A stretch of DNA of 64,000 nucleotides, taken from assembly GCA_965225955.1 (NCBI GenBank), contig CBDDBX010000031.1, positions 1 to 64,000 on the forward strand, given 5' to 3'. Numbering within the stretch: position 1 is the stretch's first letter; each line of letters begins with the position of its first letter. Source of the DNA: CBDDBX01 sp965225955 (GTDB lineage Bacteria; Acidobacteriota; Aminicenantia; UBA2199). The position numbers and the translations under genes were made by a program. The notes under the pieces are model-generated. The model did not search any database. It was not told where the DNA came from and was given only the letters and a program-made list of their open reading frames with translations. Shown piece after piece: positions 56,000 to 64,000 of this stretch.

Positions 56000-58069
56000 C
56001 TACTTCTTTAAGGCAGCTTCGAAAAGGTCACCAAGAGTTGTTGTCTGAACCTTCTGCTTATCCATAAATTTAGCAGGTTTCTTTCTGTTACTTCTCCCTT
56101 TGCGACCTGGTCTGTCATTCATACCTGGAGGGTTATTAAACTCTTTCTCATCCTGCATGAAACTGCACTCACGATTCTTACATTTAAGTACATATCCCTT
56201 TTTGCCATTCTCTTTAAGAAGAAATTCGTTACACAGAGGACATCTGGTATTTGTGATATTGTCCGCTTTGTATGTGGATTCAGCCTCTTTTATCTGTGAA
56301 ACAAGAGCAACAGCATTTTCTCTTATATCCTTCATGAAGGTTATGTACTTCTCTTTCCCTTCAGAAATATCAGAAAGTCTCTTCTCCCATTTCGCTGTAA
56401 GCTCGGGGGATCTGAGATCTTCAGGTACAAGTTCTATTATCTGCTGACCTTTAGATGTTGGAACAAGAGATTTGCCCTGTCTCTCAATATAACTGGTGGA
56501 TATGAGTTTCTCTATAATCTCAGCTCTTGTTGCTGGTGTTCCAAGGCCGATCTTTTTCATAGACTCTTTCAGTTCAGGATCTTTAACCAGTTTACCGGCT
56601 GATTCCATTGCTGACAGAAGAGTACCCTCTGTATATCTTATAGGAGGATCTGTAAGAGCCTTTGTTATTTTACACTCTTTTACGTTCTTCTGTTCCCCTT
56701 TTCTTACTTCAGAGATATCCTGAACAGGAAGAATATCAGGGTTGGGGATCTCTTCTTTTCTTACACGGGTGAAAGCTGTCCAGCCTGGATCTACCTCTTT
56801 TACCCCTTTTGAAAAGAAAGATTCGCCATTTACAAGAGTTGCTATATTTATCTGTTCATACTCTCTTGGAGGAGAGAGAACTGCAAGAAATCTTCTGGCA
56901 ATCAGAGAATATATTTTCATTTCATCTGTTTCCAGTTTTTCTGGTTTCAATGATTCTTCTGTAGGAATTATCGCGTGATGATCTGTAACTTCCCTGTTGT
57001 TAACAAACCTTCTGCCTGGTTCAGGTTTACGACTCAGAACTGTTTCTGCCAACTCTGCAAAATCTCCGGCTGCCATTGCTTTCAGTCTCGCAGGTATAGT
57101 GGGAACCATATCTGAAGTTATATATCTGGAGTCAGTTCTAGGATATGTAACAAGTTTATGTCTCTCATAAAGATCCTGAAGAACAGAGAGAGTCTTTTTT
57201 GCAGAATAACCAAAGAGACGGTTTGCATCTCTCTGCAGTTCTGCCAGATCGTAAGCCAGAGGAGGAGGGTCTTTTTTTACTTCTTTGTTGAGACGTACAA
57301 CAATCCCTTTCTGATTCTGAACTTTTGCAGCAACTTCATCTGCCAGAGTTTTATCGAAAATTCTTGAGTTGCCGTTTTTATCTCTCCATCTTCCACTATA
57401 ACCGTCAAATTTGAGATCAATCAGCCAGTAATCCTTTGGAACAAAGTTCTTAATCTCTCTTTCTCTGTTTATTATCATTGCGAGAGTTGGAGTCTGAACC
57501 CTTCCGGCACTTAGCTGGGCATCGTGTTTACATGTTAGTGCTCTTGTAATATTCAGCCCAATAAGCCAGTCAGCTTCAGCTCTACAGACTGCAGCTGTAA
57601 AGAGTCTGTTATATGCTCTACCCTGATGAAGGGCAGCAAATCCCTTCTTAATAGCTTCTGTGGTCTGGGAAGATATCCAGAGTCTTTTGAAAGGTCTGTC
57701 TCTCCAGCCACCAAGTTTCATTATCCAGCGGGCAACCAGTTCACCTTCCCGACCAGCATCAGTAGCGATGATAAACTCTTCAACATCGTCCCTTTTCATT
57801 ATGGATATCACAGTTTTGAACTGTCTGGATGTCTGTCTGATAACCTTGAGCTTCATCTTTTCCGGTAACATGGGAAGGTGCTCCATGTTCCAGCTTTTGT
57901 ATTTCATGTCGTAATCATGGGGTTCAGCAAGGGTAACAAGATGACCCAGAGCCCAGGTTACAATATATTTTTCTCCTTCGAAGTAGCCGTCCTTTTTCTT
58001 GCTGCAGTTTAATACAGCAGCAAATTCTCTTGCTACACTTGGTTTTTCCGCTAAAACTATTGATTTCAT
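56000..58069 (-). CDS. topB: DNA topoisomerase III
   Basis: 689 aa. A TOPRIM domain occupies about residues 1-135 (DAGREGELVARWIM). The active-site Tyr is in HKLVTYPRTDSRYIT (about residue 308), and GLNITRALT and LSAGRVQTPTLAMI are conserved. A C-terminal zinc ribbon (RCPLCNEFLLK, then KCKNRECSF) precedes a basic tail. Type IA enzymes relax and decatenate DNA by passing single strands. It stands alone; no helicase partner lies beside it. Confidence 0.95.
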   Translation of the reverse strand: MKSIVLAEKPSVAREFAAVLNCSKKKDGYFEGEKYIVTWALGHLVTLAEPHDYDMKYKSWNMEHLPMLPEKMKLKVIRQTSRQFKTVISIMKRDDVEEFIIATDAGREGELVARWIMKLGGWRDRPFKRLWISSQTTEAIKKGFAALHQGRAYNRLFTAAVCRAEADWLIGLNITRALTCKHDAQLSAGRVQTPTLAMIINREREIKNFVPKDYWLIDLKFDGYSGRWRDKNGNSRIFDKTLADEVAAKVQNQKGIVVRLNKEVKKDPPPLAYDLAELQRDANRLFGYSAKKTLSVLQDLYERHKLVTYPRTDSRYITSDMVPTIPARLKAMAAGDFAELAETVLSRKPEPGRRFVNNREVTDHHAIIPTEESLKPEKLETDEMKIYSLIARRFLAVLSPPREYEQINIATLVNGESFFSKGVKEVDPGWTAFTRVRKEEIPNPDILPVQDISEVRKGEQKNVKECKITKALTDPPIRYTEGTLLSAMESAGKLVKDPELKESMKKIGLGTPATRAEIIEKLISTSYIERQGKSLVPTSKGQQIIELVPEDLRSPELTAKWEKRLSDISEGKEKYITFMKDIRENAVALVSQIKEAESTYKADNITNTRCPLCNEFLLKENGKKGYVLKCKNRECSFMQDEKEFNNPPGMNDRPGRKGRSNRKKPAKFMDKQKVQTTTLGDLFEAALKK

Positions 58070-58148
58070 ATTTTCACTCCAAAAAAGACTATTTTACCTG
58101 AAAAGTCAACGATACAAAACCGATGAAGGTGATTTTTTCGACACTTTA

Positions 58149-59507
58149 TTAAAATCTCCATCTTAATCCTTTGGGGTAATGGTTCTTCAGTGTACCGGCT
58201 GAAAGCTTACCCCAACCTGCTGGATAGTTGTTAACTGTTACCAGTGTCCAGCCCTTTCTTCCCTCTTTTCTGAGGGTCTCTCCCTTCAGCCATGCTACTA
58301 TTTCATCAGAATCAGAGTCAAGATTGATTACATTCACAACATCTCTGCCTGTGAGACTGATTGCAAGAGCATGGGACGGTTCAAATCTCTCTTTTTTAAA
58401 TGTACCCAGATGCCACCCTGCTCTTACTATTTTTATCCCTTCAAAACTGAAAGCTTCATCAGGCACAATATAGAGATTATCTCCAAAGAGCATGAAGTTT
58501 CCTTCAGGCTGGAAGTTGAGAAACTCTTCGCAGAAGGAGAAATAGTTCTTCAGGCCTTTTCGTGATACATTTGAAGAAAAGGGTCTGACTCTGTTTTCTT
58601 CTGCTTCTCCTGTACTTTTCAATGAAGCAATAAAGTGCCCTTCCCCTTCGGCTTTATGTGGCCATATTCTTATACAGTTTGCAAGATCTTCAGATTTTGA
58701 GAGACTCCATTCCGGCCTGCCTTTCTCTGCTCCCCTGAATGCAGGAGGTGTTTCTATAATAAACTCAGGATATCTGCTCAGAATATTTTCTATTACCTGT
58801 TCATTCTCTTCCGGTGAGAAGGTGCAGGTTGAATAGATAATTCTTCCGCCAGGCTTCAGCATTTTTACAGCAGATTCAAGAATCTTTGTCTGCCTTTCAG
58901 AACACATCGAAACATTTTCCAGACTCCAATGCTGCATTGTAGGGTTATCTTTTCTGAACATGCCTTCACCTGAACAGGGGGCATCAACAACTATCAGGTC
59001 AAAATACTGTTTCATCAACTGAGCCAGGTGCTCCGGCTTTTCATTTGTGACTATACAGTTTTTTACTCCCATTCTTTCAACATTACGTGAAAGAATAGCT
59101 GCTCTGGATGGAACAGGTTCATTTGCTACAAGTACTCCTTCATTCTGCATATAAGATGCAAGATGAGTCGTTTTTCCACCGGGAGCAGCGCAGAGATCAA
59201 GTACTTTCATACCTGGCTGTGGGGCAGCCGTAGTTCCGACTGCCATAGCACTTGGTTCCTGAATATAGTAGAGTCCGGCTTCATGATAAGAGTGTTTACC
59301 TGGAGTTCCTGAGTAGAAATAACCATCAGCAGACCATGGGGACTGTTTCAGGTCAAACTGCTGCAGAGGAAGCTCATCAATACTGCCCTTAAGGCGATTG
59401 ATTCTTAGAGATTTCCCTGAAGTTATAGAGTAGCTCTTTTCAAAATCAGGATATTCATCTTTCAAAAGCGTTTTCATTTTATTGGCAAATTTATCTGGTA
59501 AATTCAT
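58149..59507 (-). CDS. NOL1/NOP2/Sun rRNA m5C methyltransferase (RsmF-like)
   Basis: 452 aa from ATG 59507, chosen because CCGGGAG lies upstream and MNLPDKFANKMKTLL fits the family; ATGs at 59525 and 59549 only add hydrophobic or odd residues. SAM binding is in VLDLCAAPGGKTTHLA. The two catalytic cysteines are in VDAPCSGEGMFRKD and STCTFSPEENEQV. The C-terminal PUA-like region and length match RsmF, which methylates C1407 of 16S rRNA, though target cannot be proven. Confidence 0.88.
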   Translation of the reverse strand: MNLPDKFANKMKTLLKDEYPDFEKSYSITSGKSLRINRLKGSIDELPLQQFDLKQSPWSADGYFYSGTPGKHSYHEAGLYYIQEPSAMAVGTTAAPQPGMKVLDLCAAPGGKTTHLASYMQNEGVLVANEPVPSRAAILSRNVERMGVKNCIVTNEKPEHLAQLMKQYFDLIVVDAPCSGEGMFRKDNPTMQHWSLENVSMCSERQTKILESAVKMLKPGGRIIYSTCTFSPEENEQVIENILSRYPEFIIETPPAFRGAEKGRPEWSLSKSEDLANCIRIWPHKAEGEGHFIASLKSTGEAEENRVRPFSSNVSRKGLKNYFSFCEEFLNFQPEGNFMLFGDNLYIVPDEAFSFEGIKIVRAGWHLGTFKKERFEPSHALAISLTGRDVVNVINLDSDSDEIVAWLKGETLRKEGRKGWTLVTVNNYPAGWGKLSAGTLKNHYPKGLRWRF

Positions 59508-59740
59508 CTGGTGACTCCCGGACATGATAATAAATAGTAGTAATATCATTGGCTGACGTTGTAGTCAATAAATTGATGTGGATTAATGACAGACTCTGTG
59601 TGCGCCTTTAGAAGACAGGTGTGCTTCCAGCTGAGTACTGGATAAAAGAGTATCGGTTGAATTTTTGTCTGGTTCCCGGTATAGTTTAAAACTTAATATA
59701 AATACGACAATTATAGAATCCAGGTGAATAAGGAGATAAT

Positions 59741-60613
59741 ATGTCTTTTAAAATTATTGTCTTAGCAAAACAGGTACCGGACACACGTAATGTTGGTCAG
59801 GATGCGATGAAAGCAGATGGTACTGTAAACAGAGCCGCTTTGCCGGCAATCTTCAATCCAGAAGATCTTAATGCTCTCGAACAGGCATTGATGCTGAAAG
59901 AGAAGTATGATGATGTAACAATTACATTGTTAACAATGGGGCCCCCAAGGGCAGCAGATATTATCAGAGATGCTCTGTACAGAGGCATCGATAAAGGTTA
60001 TCTGATAACTGACAGACGTTTTGCCGGTGCAGATACTCTGGCAACTTCCTACGTTATTGCAAAAGCAGTTGAAAAGCTTGCGCCATTTGATCTGATTCTT
60101 TCAGGAAGACAGGCGATTGATGGTGATACAGCTCAGGTTGGACCTCAGGTGGCAGAACAGCTTGAACTTCCACAGGTTACTTATGCAGAAGAGATCATGG
60201 ATGTGGAAGATGGAAAGCTGAAAGTACTTCGCCGTCTGGAAAGAGGTGTAGAAAAAGTAGAAGCTCAGACTCCTCTGCTGGTAACAGTACATGGCTCAGC
60301 TCCTGACTGTCGTCCTAAGAATGCAAAACTGGTTATGAAGTACAAGCATGCTAAAACAGCAACTGAAAGCCAGTCAAGTGATGATGAATATATCAGTGTA
60401 GCACCGGAAAAAGATTATCTGAGAATTGAAGAACTCAACATGGATGATCTTAATTGCGATCTTGAGAAAGTAGGACTTTCAGGTTCTCCAACAAAAGTTA
60501 AAGCTATTGAGAACGTTGTACTGCAGAGTAAAGATTCCCTTGTGCTTTCTGCAAAAGATCCTGACATCAGACACATGATGAAAACCTTAATTGAGAATCA
60601 TACACTAGGGTAG
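59741..60613 (+). CDS. etfB: Electron transfer flavoprotein beta subunit
   Basis: 290 aa, longer than the usual 250-265, with extra C-terminal sequence. Typical features: KQVPDTRN near the N-terminus, AIFNPEDLNALEQAL, GPPRAADIIRDALYRG and LSGRQAIDGDTAQVGPQVAEQL. It binds AMP and docks with EtfA to carry electrons from the acyl-CoA dehydrogenase encoded two genes downstream. AAGGAGAT lies 5 bases before the ATG. Confidence 0.95.
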   Translation: MSFKIIVLAKQVPDTRNVGQDAMKADGTVNRAALPAIFNPEDLNALEQALMLKEKYDDVTITLLTMGPPRAADIIRDALYRGIDKGYLITDRRFAGADTLATSYVIAKAVEKLAPFDLILSGRQAIDGDTAQVGPQVAEQLELPQVTYAEEIMDVEDGKLKVLRRLERGVEKVEAQTPLLVTVHGSAPDCRPKNAKLVMKYKHAKTATESQSSDDEYISVAPEKDYLRIEELNMDDLNCDLEKVGLSGSPTKVKAIENVVLQSKDSLVLSAKDPDIRHMMKTLIENHTLG

Positions 60614-60622
60614 GTAGGAACT

Positions 60623-61642
60623 ATGAATAACATATTAGTATATTGCGAAATCGAAGACGGAAAAGTAGCTGATGTAAGTCTTGAACTTGTTTCCAAAGCT
60701 TCAAAACTTGCAGAAGAGCTGAAATGCAAAGTAGAAGCTCTTGTTGCCGGCAGCAAACTTGAAGGTGTTGAGAACCAGATTCTGCCATATGGTGCGGATA
60801 TTATTCATAAAGCAGAAGCTGAAGTTCTTTCTCCTTATACAACTCTCCCACACACAAAGGTGATGGAGCACGTAATTGAGAACAATAAACCCCAGATAGC
60901 TCTTGTTGGTGCAACTTCTATTGGTAGAGATCTCGGACCAAGAGTTTCAGGAAGAATGAGAGTTGGATTAACAGCGGACTGTACTGACCTTGTAATTGGC
61001 GAATACAAAGACGGCAAAACAAAGAAAGAGTACACAGATCTTCTTTATCAGATTCGACCTGCATTTGGTGGTAATATTATCGCTACTATTGTTAACCCTG
61101 ATACAAGACCACAGATGGCTACTGTAAGAGAAGGGGTTATGAGAAGAGAGGAAGTAACTCCTAAAAGTGATGCAGTTATTAATTCACTTGATACAGATAC
61201 AATTCTTAAAGATGTAAAACCGGGAATAGATATTCTGGAAAGACATCTGGAAGAGAGAAAAGTTAATCTCACTGGCAGTCAGGTTATCGTGGCTGGTGGT
61301 TTTGGTGTCGGTTCAAAAGATGGCTTTAAGATGCTGGCAGAACTTGCTGAACTAATCGGTGGTGAAGTTGGTGCCTCAAGAGCTGCTGTAGATGCAGGTT
61401 TTGTTGAGCACGAAAGGCAGATTGGTCAGACAGGTGTTACAGTTCGTCCAAAATTATATATTGCTGTAGGTATCTCTGGTGCAGTTCAGCATAGTGCTGG
61501 TATGGATGGCTCTGCACAGATCATTTCAATTAATACTGATCCTGAAGCACCACTTAATAAAATTGCAGATTATGCAATTATTGGTGATTATAGTGAAGTT
61601 ATTCCAAAGATGATCAAATATTACAAAGAGGAATCCAAGTAG
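60623..61642 (+). CDS. etfA: Electron transfer flavoprotein alpha subunit
   Basis: 339 aa. The FAD-binding C-terminal half shows GGFGVGSKDGFKMLAELAEL, ASRAAVDAGFV, QTGVTVRPKLYIAVGISGA and SAQIISINTDPEAPL. EtfA forms the FAD-bearing half of the heterodimer. It starts 9 bases after etfB and precedes the dehydrogenase by 9 bases, so the three form one unit. Confidence 0.96.
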   Translation: MNNILVYCEIEDGKVADVSLELVSKASKLAEELKCKVEALVAGSKLEGVENQILPYGADIIHKAEAEVLSPYTTLPHTKVMEHVIENNKPQIALVGATSIGRDLGPRVSGRMRVGLTADCTDLVIGEYKDGKTKKEYTDLLYQIRPAFGGNIIATIVNPDTRPQMATVREGVMRREEVTPKSDAVINSLDTDTILKDVKPGIDILERHLEERKVNLTGSQVIVAGGFGVGSKDGFKMLAELAELIGGEVGASRAAVDAGFVEHERQIGQTGVTVRPKLYIAVGISGAVQHSAGMDGSAQIISINTDPEAPLNKIADYAIIGDYSEVIPKMIKYYKEESK

Positions 61643-61651
61643 AGGTAGAAA

Positions 61652-63361
61652 ATGTCCAATTTTTATACAGATAATGAAAATATTAAGCTTCATCTGAATA
61701 ACCCCCTTATGAAGAAGGTTGTTCAGCTTAAAGAGAGAAACTTTGAGAGCCTTGATGATTCAGGATATGCTCCTCACAACTATGAAGATGCTCTGGACAG
61801 TTATGATAAGGTACTTGATATTATTGGTGAAATTGCCGGTACTATCATTGACCCCAACGCAGAGTCTGTTGATGAAGAAGGCCCTTCACTGATTGACAAC
61901 CGTGTTCACTATGCGAAAGGTACTGTTGAGAATATGAATGCCCTCAGAAAAGCAGGAACTATGGGAATGACTCTTCCAAGAGAATTTGGTGGTCTCAATT
62001 TCCCAACTACAGTTTACTCAATGGGCGTTGAGATGATCTCAAGAGCTGATGCCAGTTTAATGAACCTTTTTGGTCTTCAGGATATTGGGGAAACCATCAA
62101 AGAGTTTGCTACAGAAGAGATTAAGGAAGAGTATCTTCCAAGATTTGCTTCAGGCGAAGCAACCGGTGCGATGATTCTTACAGAACCTGATGCAGGTTCA
62201 GATCTTCAGGCAGTTAATCTCAGAGCTTCCCAGGATGAGAATGGTAACTGGGTACTTAACGGCGTTAAAAGGTTCATCACAAACGGTAATGCTGAACTAT
62301 CACTTGTTCTTGCAAGATCTGAAGAAGGTACAAGTGATGGACGTGGTCTTTCAATGTATCTTTACGAGAGAGATGATACTGTGCAGATCAGAAGAATTGA
62401 GAATAAAATGGGTATTCATGGTTCACCAACCTGTGAAATGGTATTCAAAAATTCACCAGCTCTGCTGATAGGTAAGAAAAAATTCGGTCTTATCAAATAT
62501 GTTATGGCTCTTATGAATGGTGCACGTCTTGGTATTGGCTGCCAGTCTGTTGGCCTTTCAGAAGCTGCATATCGTGAAGCATTCAAATATGCTGGTGAGA
62601 GAGCTCAGTTTGGTAAGATTATTAATGAATTCCCTGCTGTATATGAAATCCTCACAAATATGAAAATGAAGAATGAAGCTGCAAGAGCGCTGCTTTACGA
62701 AACATCCATATATGTAGATATTTATAAAGAGTACGAAGAGATTGCTAAAGAGAGAAAGCTGACTCCTGAAGAACGTACTGAAATGAAGAAGTACAAAAAG
62801 TACGCAGATGTATTTACACCCCTTCTGAAAGGTATCTCCAGTGAGTACAGTAATGAAATAGCTTACGATGCAATTCAGGTACATGGTGGTACAGGCTTCA
62901 TGAAAGACTTCCCTGTTGAAAGACTATATCGTGATGCCAGAATTACCTCAATCTATGAAGGTACAACACAGCTTCAGGTTGTTGCTGCAATCAGAGGTGT
63001 AACAAGTGGTGTTTTCACAGATGTTCTTAAAGAGATGGCATCTGAAGATTTTCTGCCTGAGCATGAGTTCCTTACAAAAGAGCTTGAACGTATGACAGAG
63101 CAGTATCTGAAAGCAATTGAAATTGTAGAAGCACCTGATGATAAAGAATTCCTTGATTTCCATGCAAGAAGACTTGTGGAAATGGTTGGTAATATTGTGA
63201 TGGGTTATCTGCTGGTAAGACTTGCAAAAGATAGTGCTGAGCATAAATCCCTTGCAGAACTCTTTATCAAGAAATCTGTATCAATGAATAATGAAAGAGC
63301 AGATTATATTGAAAGATCTGAAGTAAAAGATCTCAGTTTCTACAAAGAATTTTCACGCTGA
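61652..63361 (+). CDS. Acyl-CoA dehydrogenase, long form
   Basis: 569 aa, about 180 longer than short-chain enzymes because of an insert rich in Lys and Glu (about residues 350-390) and a C-terminal helical extension (about 450-569). Flavin-site motifs: MILTEPDAGSDL, WVLNGVKRFITNG and ASLMNLFGLQDIGE. The catalytic Glu is in ITSIYEGTTQLQVV, and AIQVHGGTGFM is conserved. It oxidises an acyl-CoA and gives electrons to EtfBA. Substrate chain length is not deducible. A strong terminator follows. Confidence 0.93.
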   Translation: MSNFYTDNENIKLHLNNPLMKKVVQLKERNFESLDDSGYAPHNYEDALDSYDKVLDIIGEIAGTIIDPNAESVDEEGPSLIDNRVHYAKGTVENMNALRKAGTMGMTLPREFGGLNFPTTVYSMGVEMISRADASLMNLFGLQDIGETIKEFATEEIKEEYLPRFASGEATGAMILTEPDAGSDLQAVNLRASQDENGNWVLNGVKRFITNGNAELSLVLARSEEGTSDGRGLSMYLYERDDTVQIRRIENKMGIHGSPTCEMVFKNSPALLIGKKKFGLIKYVMALMNGARLGIGCQSVGLSEAAYREAFKYAGERAQFGKIINEFPAVYEILTNMKMKNEAARALLYETSIYVDIYKEYEEIAKERKLTPEERTEMKKYKKYADVFTPLLKGISSEYSNEIAYDAIQVHGGTGFMKDFPVERLYRDARITSIYEGTTQLQVVAAIRGVTSGVFTDVLKEMASEDFLPEHEFLTKELERMTEQYLKAIEIVEAPDDKEFLDFHARRLVEMVGNIVMGYLLVRLAKDSAEHKSLAELFIKKSVSMNNERADYIERSEVKDLSFYKEFSR

Positions 63362-63374
63362 AAATCAAACGTTG

Positions 63375-63394
63375 GGGTATGATATATCATACCC
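63375..63394 (+). terminator. Palindromic hairpin after the acyl-CoA dehydrogenase
   Basis: GGGTATGATA-TATCATACCC is a perfect 20-bp palindrome 14 bases after the stop, followed by TTT. Confidence 0.5.
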
Positions 63395-63414
63395 TTTAAC
63401 TACATTATCAATAT

Positions 63415-63440
63415 AAGGTGCTTTCCGGCGCCTTTTTTTT
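63415..63440 (+). terminator. Intrinsic terminator of the etfBA-dehydrogenase operon
   Basis: AAGGTGC (63415-63421) pairs with GCGCCTT (63428-63434, one wobble) over a 6-base loop, and eight T follow from 63433. Confidence 0.8.
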
Positions 63441-63455
63441 ATCAACATAAAATTA

Positions 63456-63492
63456 CCTGTGTTTGTCCGTGTCTGCCTCTGTTCTTTGTGGC
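63456..63492. repeat. Single degenerate 10-bp-period array
   Basis: On the minus strand it reads CAGAGGCAGA, CACGGACAAA, CACAGGT, the same unit as the edges of elements A to C. No partner array is seen before the sigma factor gene at 63563. Confidence 0.45.
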
Positions 63493-63562
63493 CTTAAAAA
63501 AGAGTTTTCTATTTTTTTCTGCAAGAAATGTGTTTCTGTGATGTAATATATTTTTAACTGCT

Positions 63563-64000
63563 ATGATAACGGATGATACAGTAATTGAACGGGTCAGAAG
63601 TGGAGACACATCGGCTTTTGCTATTCTTGTAGAGAGATATAACAGGAGAATTCTCGGTTTTATTTTCAGAATGATAAATGATCAGGATGAAGCAGAGAAT
63701 CTTGCTCAGGATGTTTTTATAAAGGTTTACGAAAAAATCGGAGATTACAGAACTGAGGATAATTTCCAGGCATATATCTATAGAATTGCAAAAAACATGA
63801 CTCTGAATTACATCAAAAAAAGTAGTCGCTCAAGTCCCTTCTCCACACTTTTCAGAAAAACAGATGAAGACAGTCGCTTCATGTCAAAGGGAGAGCAGGA
63901 GAATCTTCTCTTAAGTGAGAAGAGGGGTGAGTGGATTAATACGGCTCTTCGTGAGTTACCTGAGAACCAGAGATTAGCTCTTATACTTAAAGTCTACCTT
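63563..64000 (+). CDS. ECF-type RNA polymerase sigma factor, 3' truncated by window edge
   Basis: 146 codons are visible, running open to base 64000. Region 2 is AFAILVERYNRRILGFIF with AENLAQDVFIKVYEKI and FQAYIYRIAKNM; the start of region 4 is LRELPENQRLALILKVYL. The start ATG 63563 has no clear Shine-Dalgarno site. It is the second ECF-type sigma gene of the window; the rest of region 4 and any anti-sigma partner lie outside. Confidence 0.88.
   Translation, partial: MITDDTVIERVRSGDTSAFAILVERYNRRILGFIFRMINDQDEAENLAQDVFIKVYEKIGDYRTEDNFQAYIYRIAKNMTLNYIKKSSRSSPFSTLFRKTDEDSRFMSKGEQENLLLSEKRGEWINTALRELPENQRLALILKVYL

Noticed and set aside
59580..59640. A possible further copy of the 10-bp-period array (GACAGACTCTGTG)
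   Set aside because: Only one partial unit is present and period 10 is not maintained.
1..64000. tRNA or rRNA genes, insertion sequences, phage genes or a replication origin
   Set aside because: I found no cloverleaf, rRNA-like segment, transposase, integrase, or dnaA/oriC pattern by reading; a covariance-model scan could still reveal a small RNA I missed.

Overview
The window is AT-rich, tightly packed bacterial chromosome with no phage, plasmid or insertion-sequence genes. LpxB, lipoproteins, type IV-like pseudopilins, an LplT-like carrier and HtrA-like and BamB-like secreted proteins point to a Gram-negative cell with lipid A. The core genes (large fused PurL, NadA, ZIP transporter, PyrK/PyrD class 1B, EtfBA with an acyl-CoA dehydrogenase) suit an anaerobic or facultative heterotroph. 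I cannot place it in a phylum from sequence alone. No tRNA, rRNA or CRISPR array was recognised.

Layout. 1-2.1 kb (minus): start of a PQQ-propeller secreted protein and a secreted ankyrin protein. 2.4-9.4 kb (minus): three soluble hybrid histidine kinases with a 34-codon ORF between two of them. 9.6-10.9 kb (minus): nfuA-like and nadA. 11.0-13.1 kb (plus): two pseudopilins and lpxB. 13.4-14.3 kb: a ZIP metal transporter. 14.5-16.9 kb: pyrK-pyrD-pyrF. 16.9-24.9 kb (minus): TPR lipoprotein, POT/MFS transporter, aspS, hisS, HIT protein, rpsA, ispH, mostly overlapping. 25.0-35.6 kb (plus): LPG-synthase-type membrane protein, nrdR, lon, thiL and a giant kinase/ATPase/GAF/histidine-kinase/REC protein. 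35.8-43.1 kb: asnS (minus), a small secreted protein, a serine-palmitoyltransferase-like enzyme and purL (plus). 43.1-45.8 kb: a coiled-coil protein divergent from a membrane protein with 11 FliM-like LSQEEID motifs. 45.8-48.7 kb (minus): lipoprotein, TetR, LplT-like carrier, PlsC acyltransferase. 49.1-54.8 kb (plus): trmJ, cysS, ECF sigma, anti-sigma, a catalytically degenerate HtrA-like protein, hemW. 54.8-59.5 kb: AmgK-like kinase, a 58-aa ORF, topB, rsmF-like. 59.7-63.4 kb (plus): etfB-etfA-acyl-CoA dehydrogenase. 63.6-64.0 kb: a truncated ECF sigma gene.

Most notable points. (1) The LSQEEID tandem-array protein at 44.2-45.8 kb, whose motif matches the CheY-binding peptide of FliM. (2) A family of intergenic elements bounded by degenerate 10-bp-period arrays (consensus CACRGACTNA) in inverted orientation at 13.1, 35.6 and 48.8 kb, with a single array at 63.46 kb. 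(3) Twelve single-base frameshifts confined to 35.4-39.6 kb, eight of them in the first third of asnS; this looks like poor local sequence rather than decay, because essential housekeeping genes are hit and their reading frames are otherwise conserved. (4) Promoters so close to start codons that pyrK and the first pseudopilin are probably translated from leaderless mRNAs.
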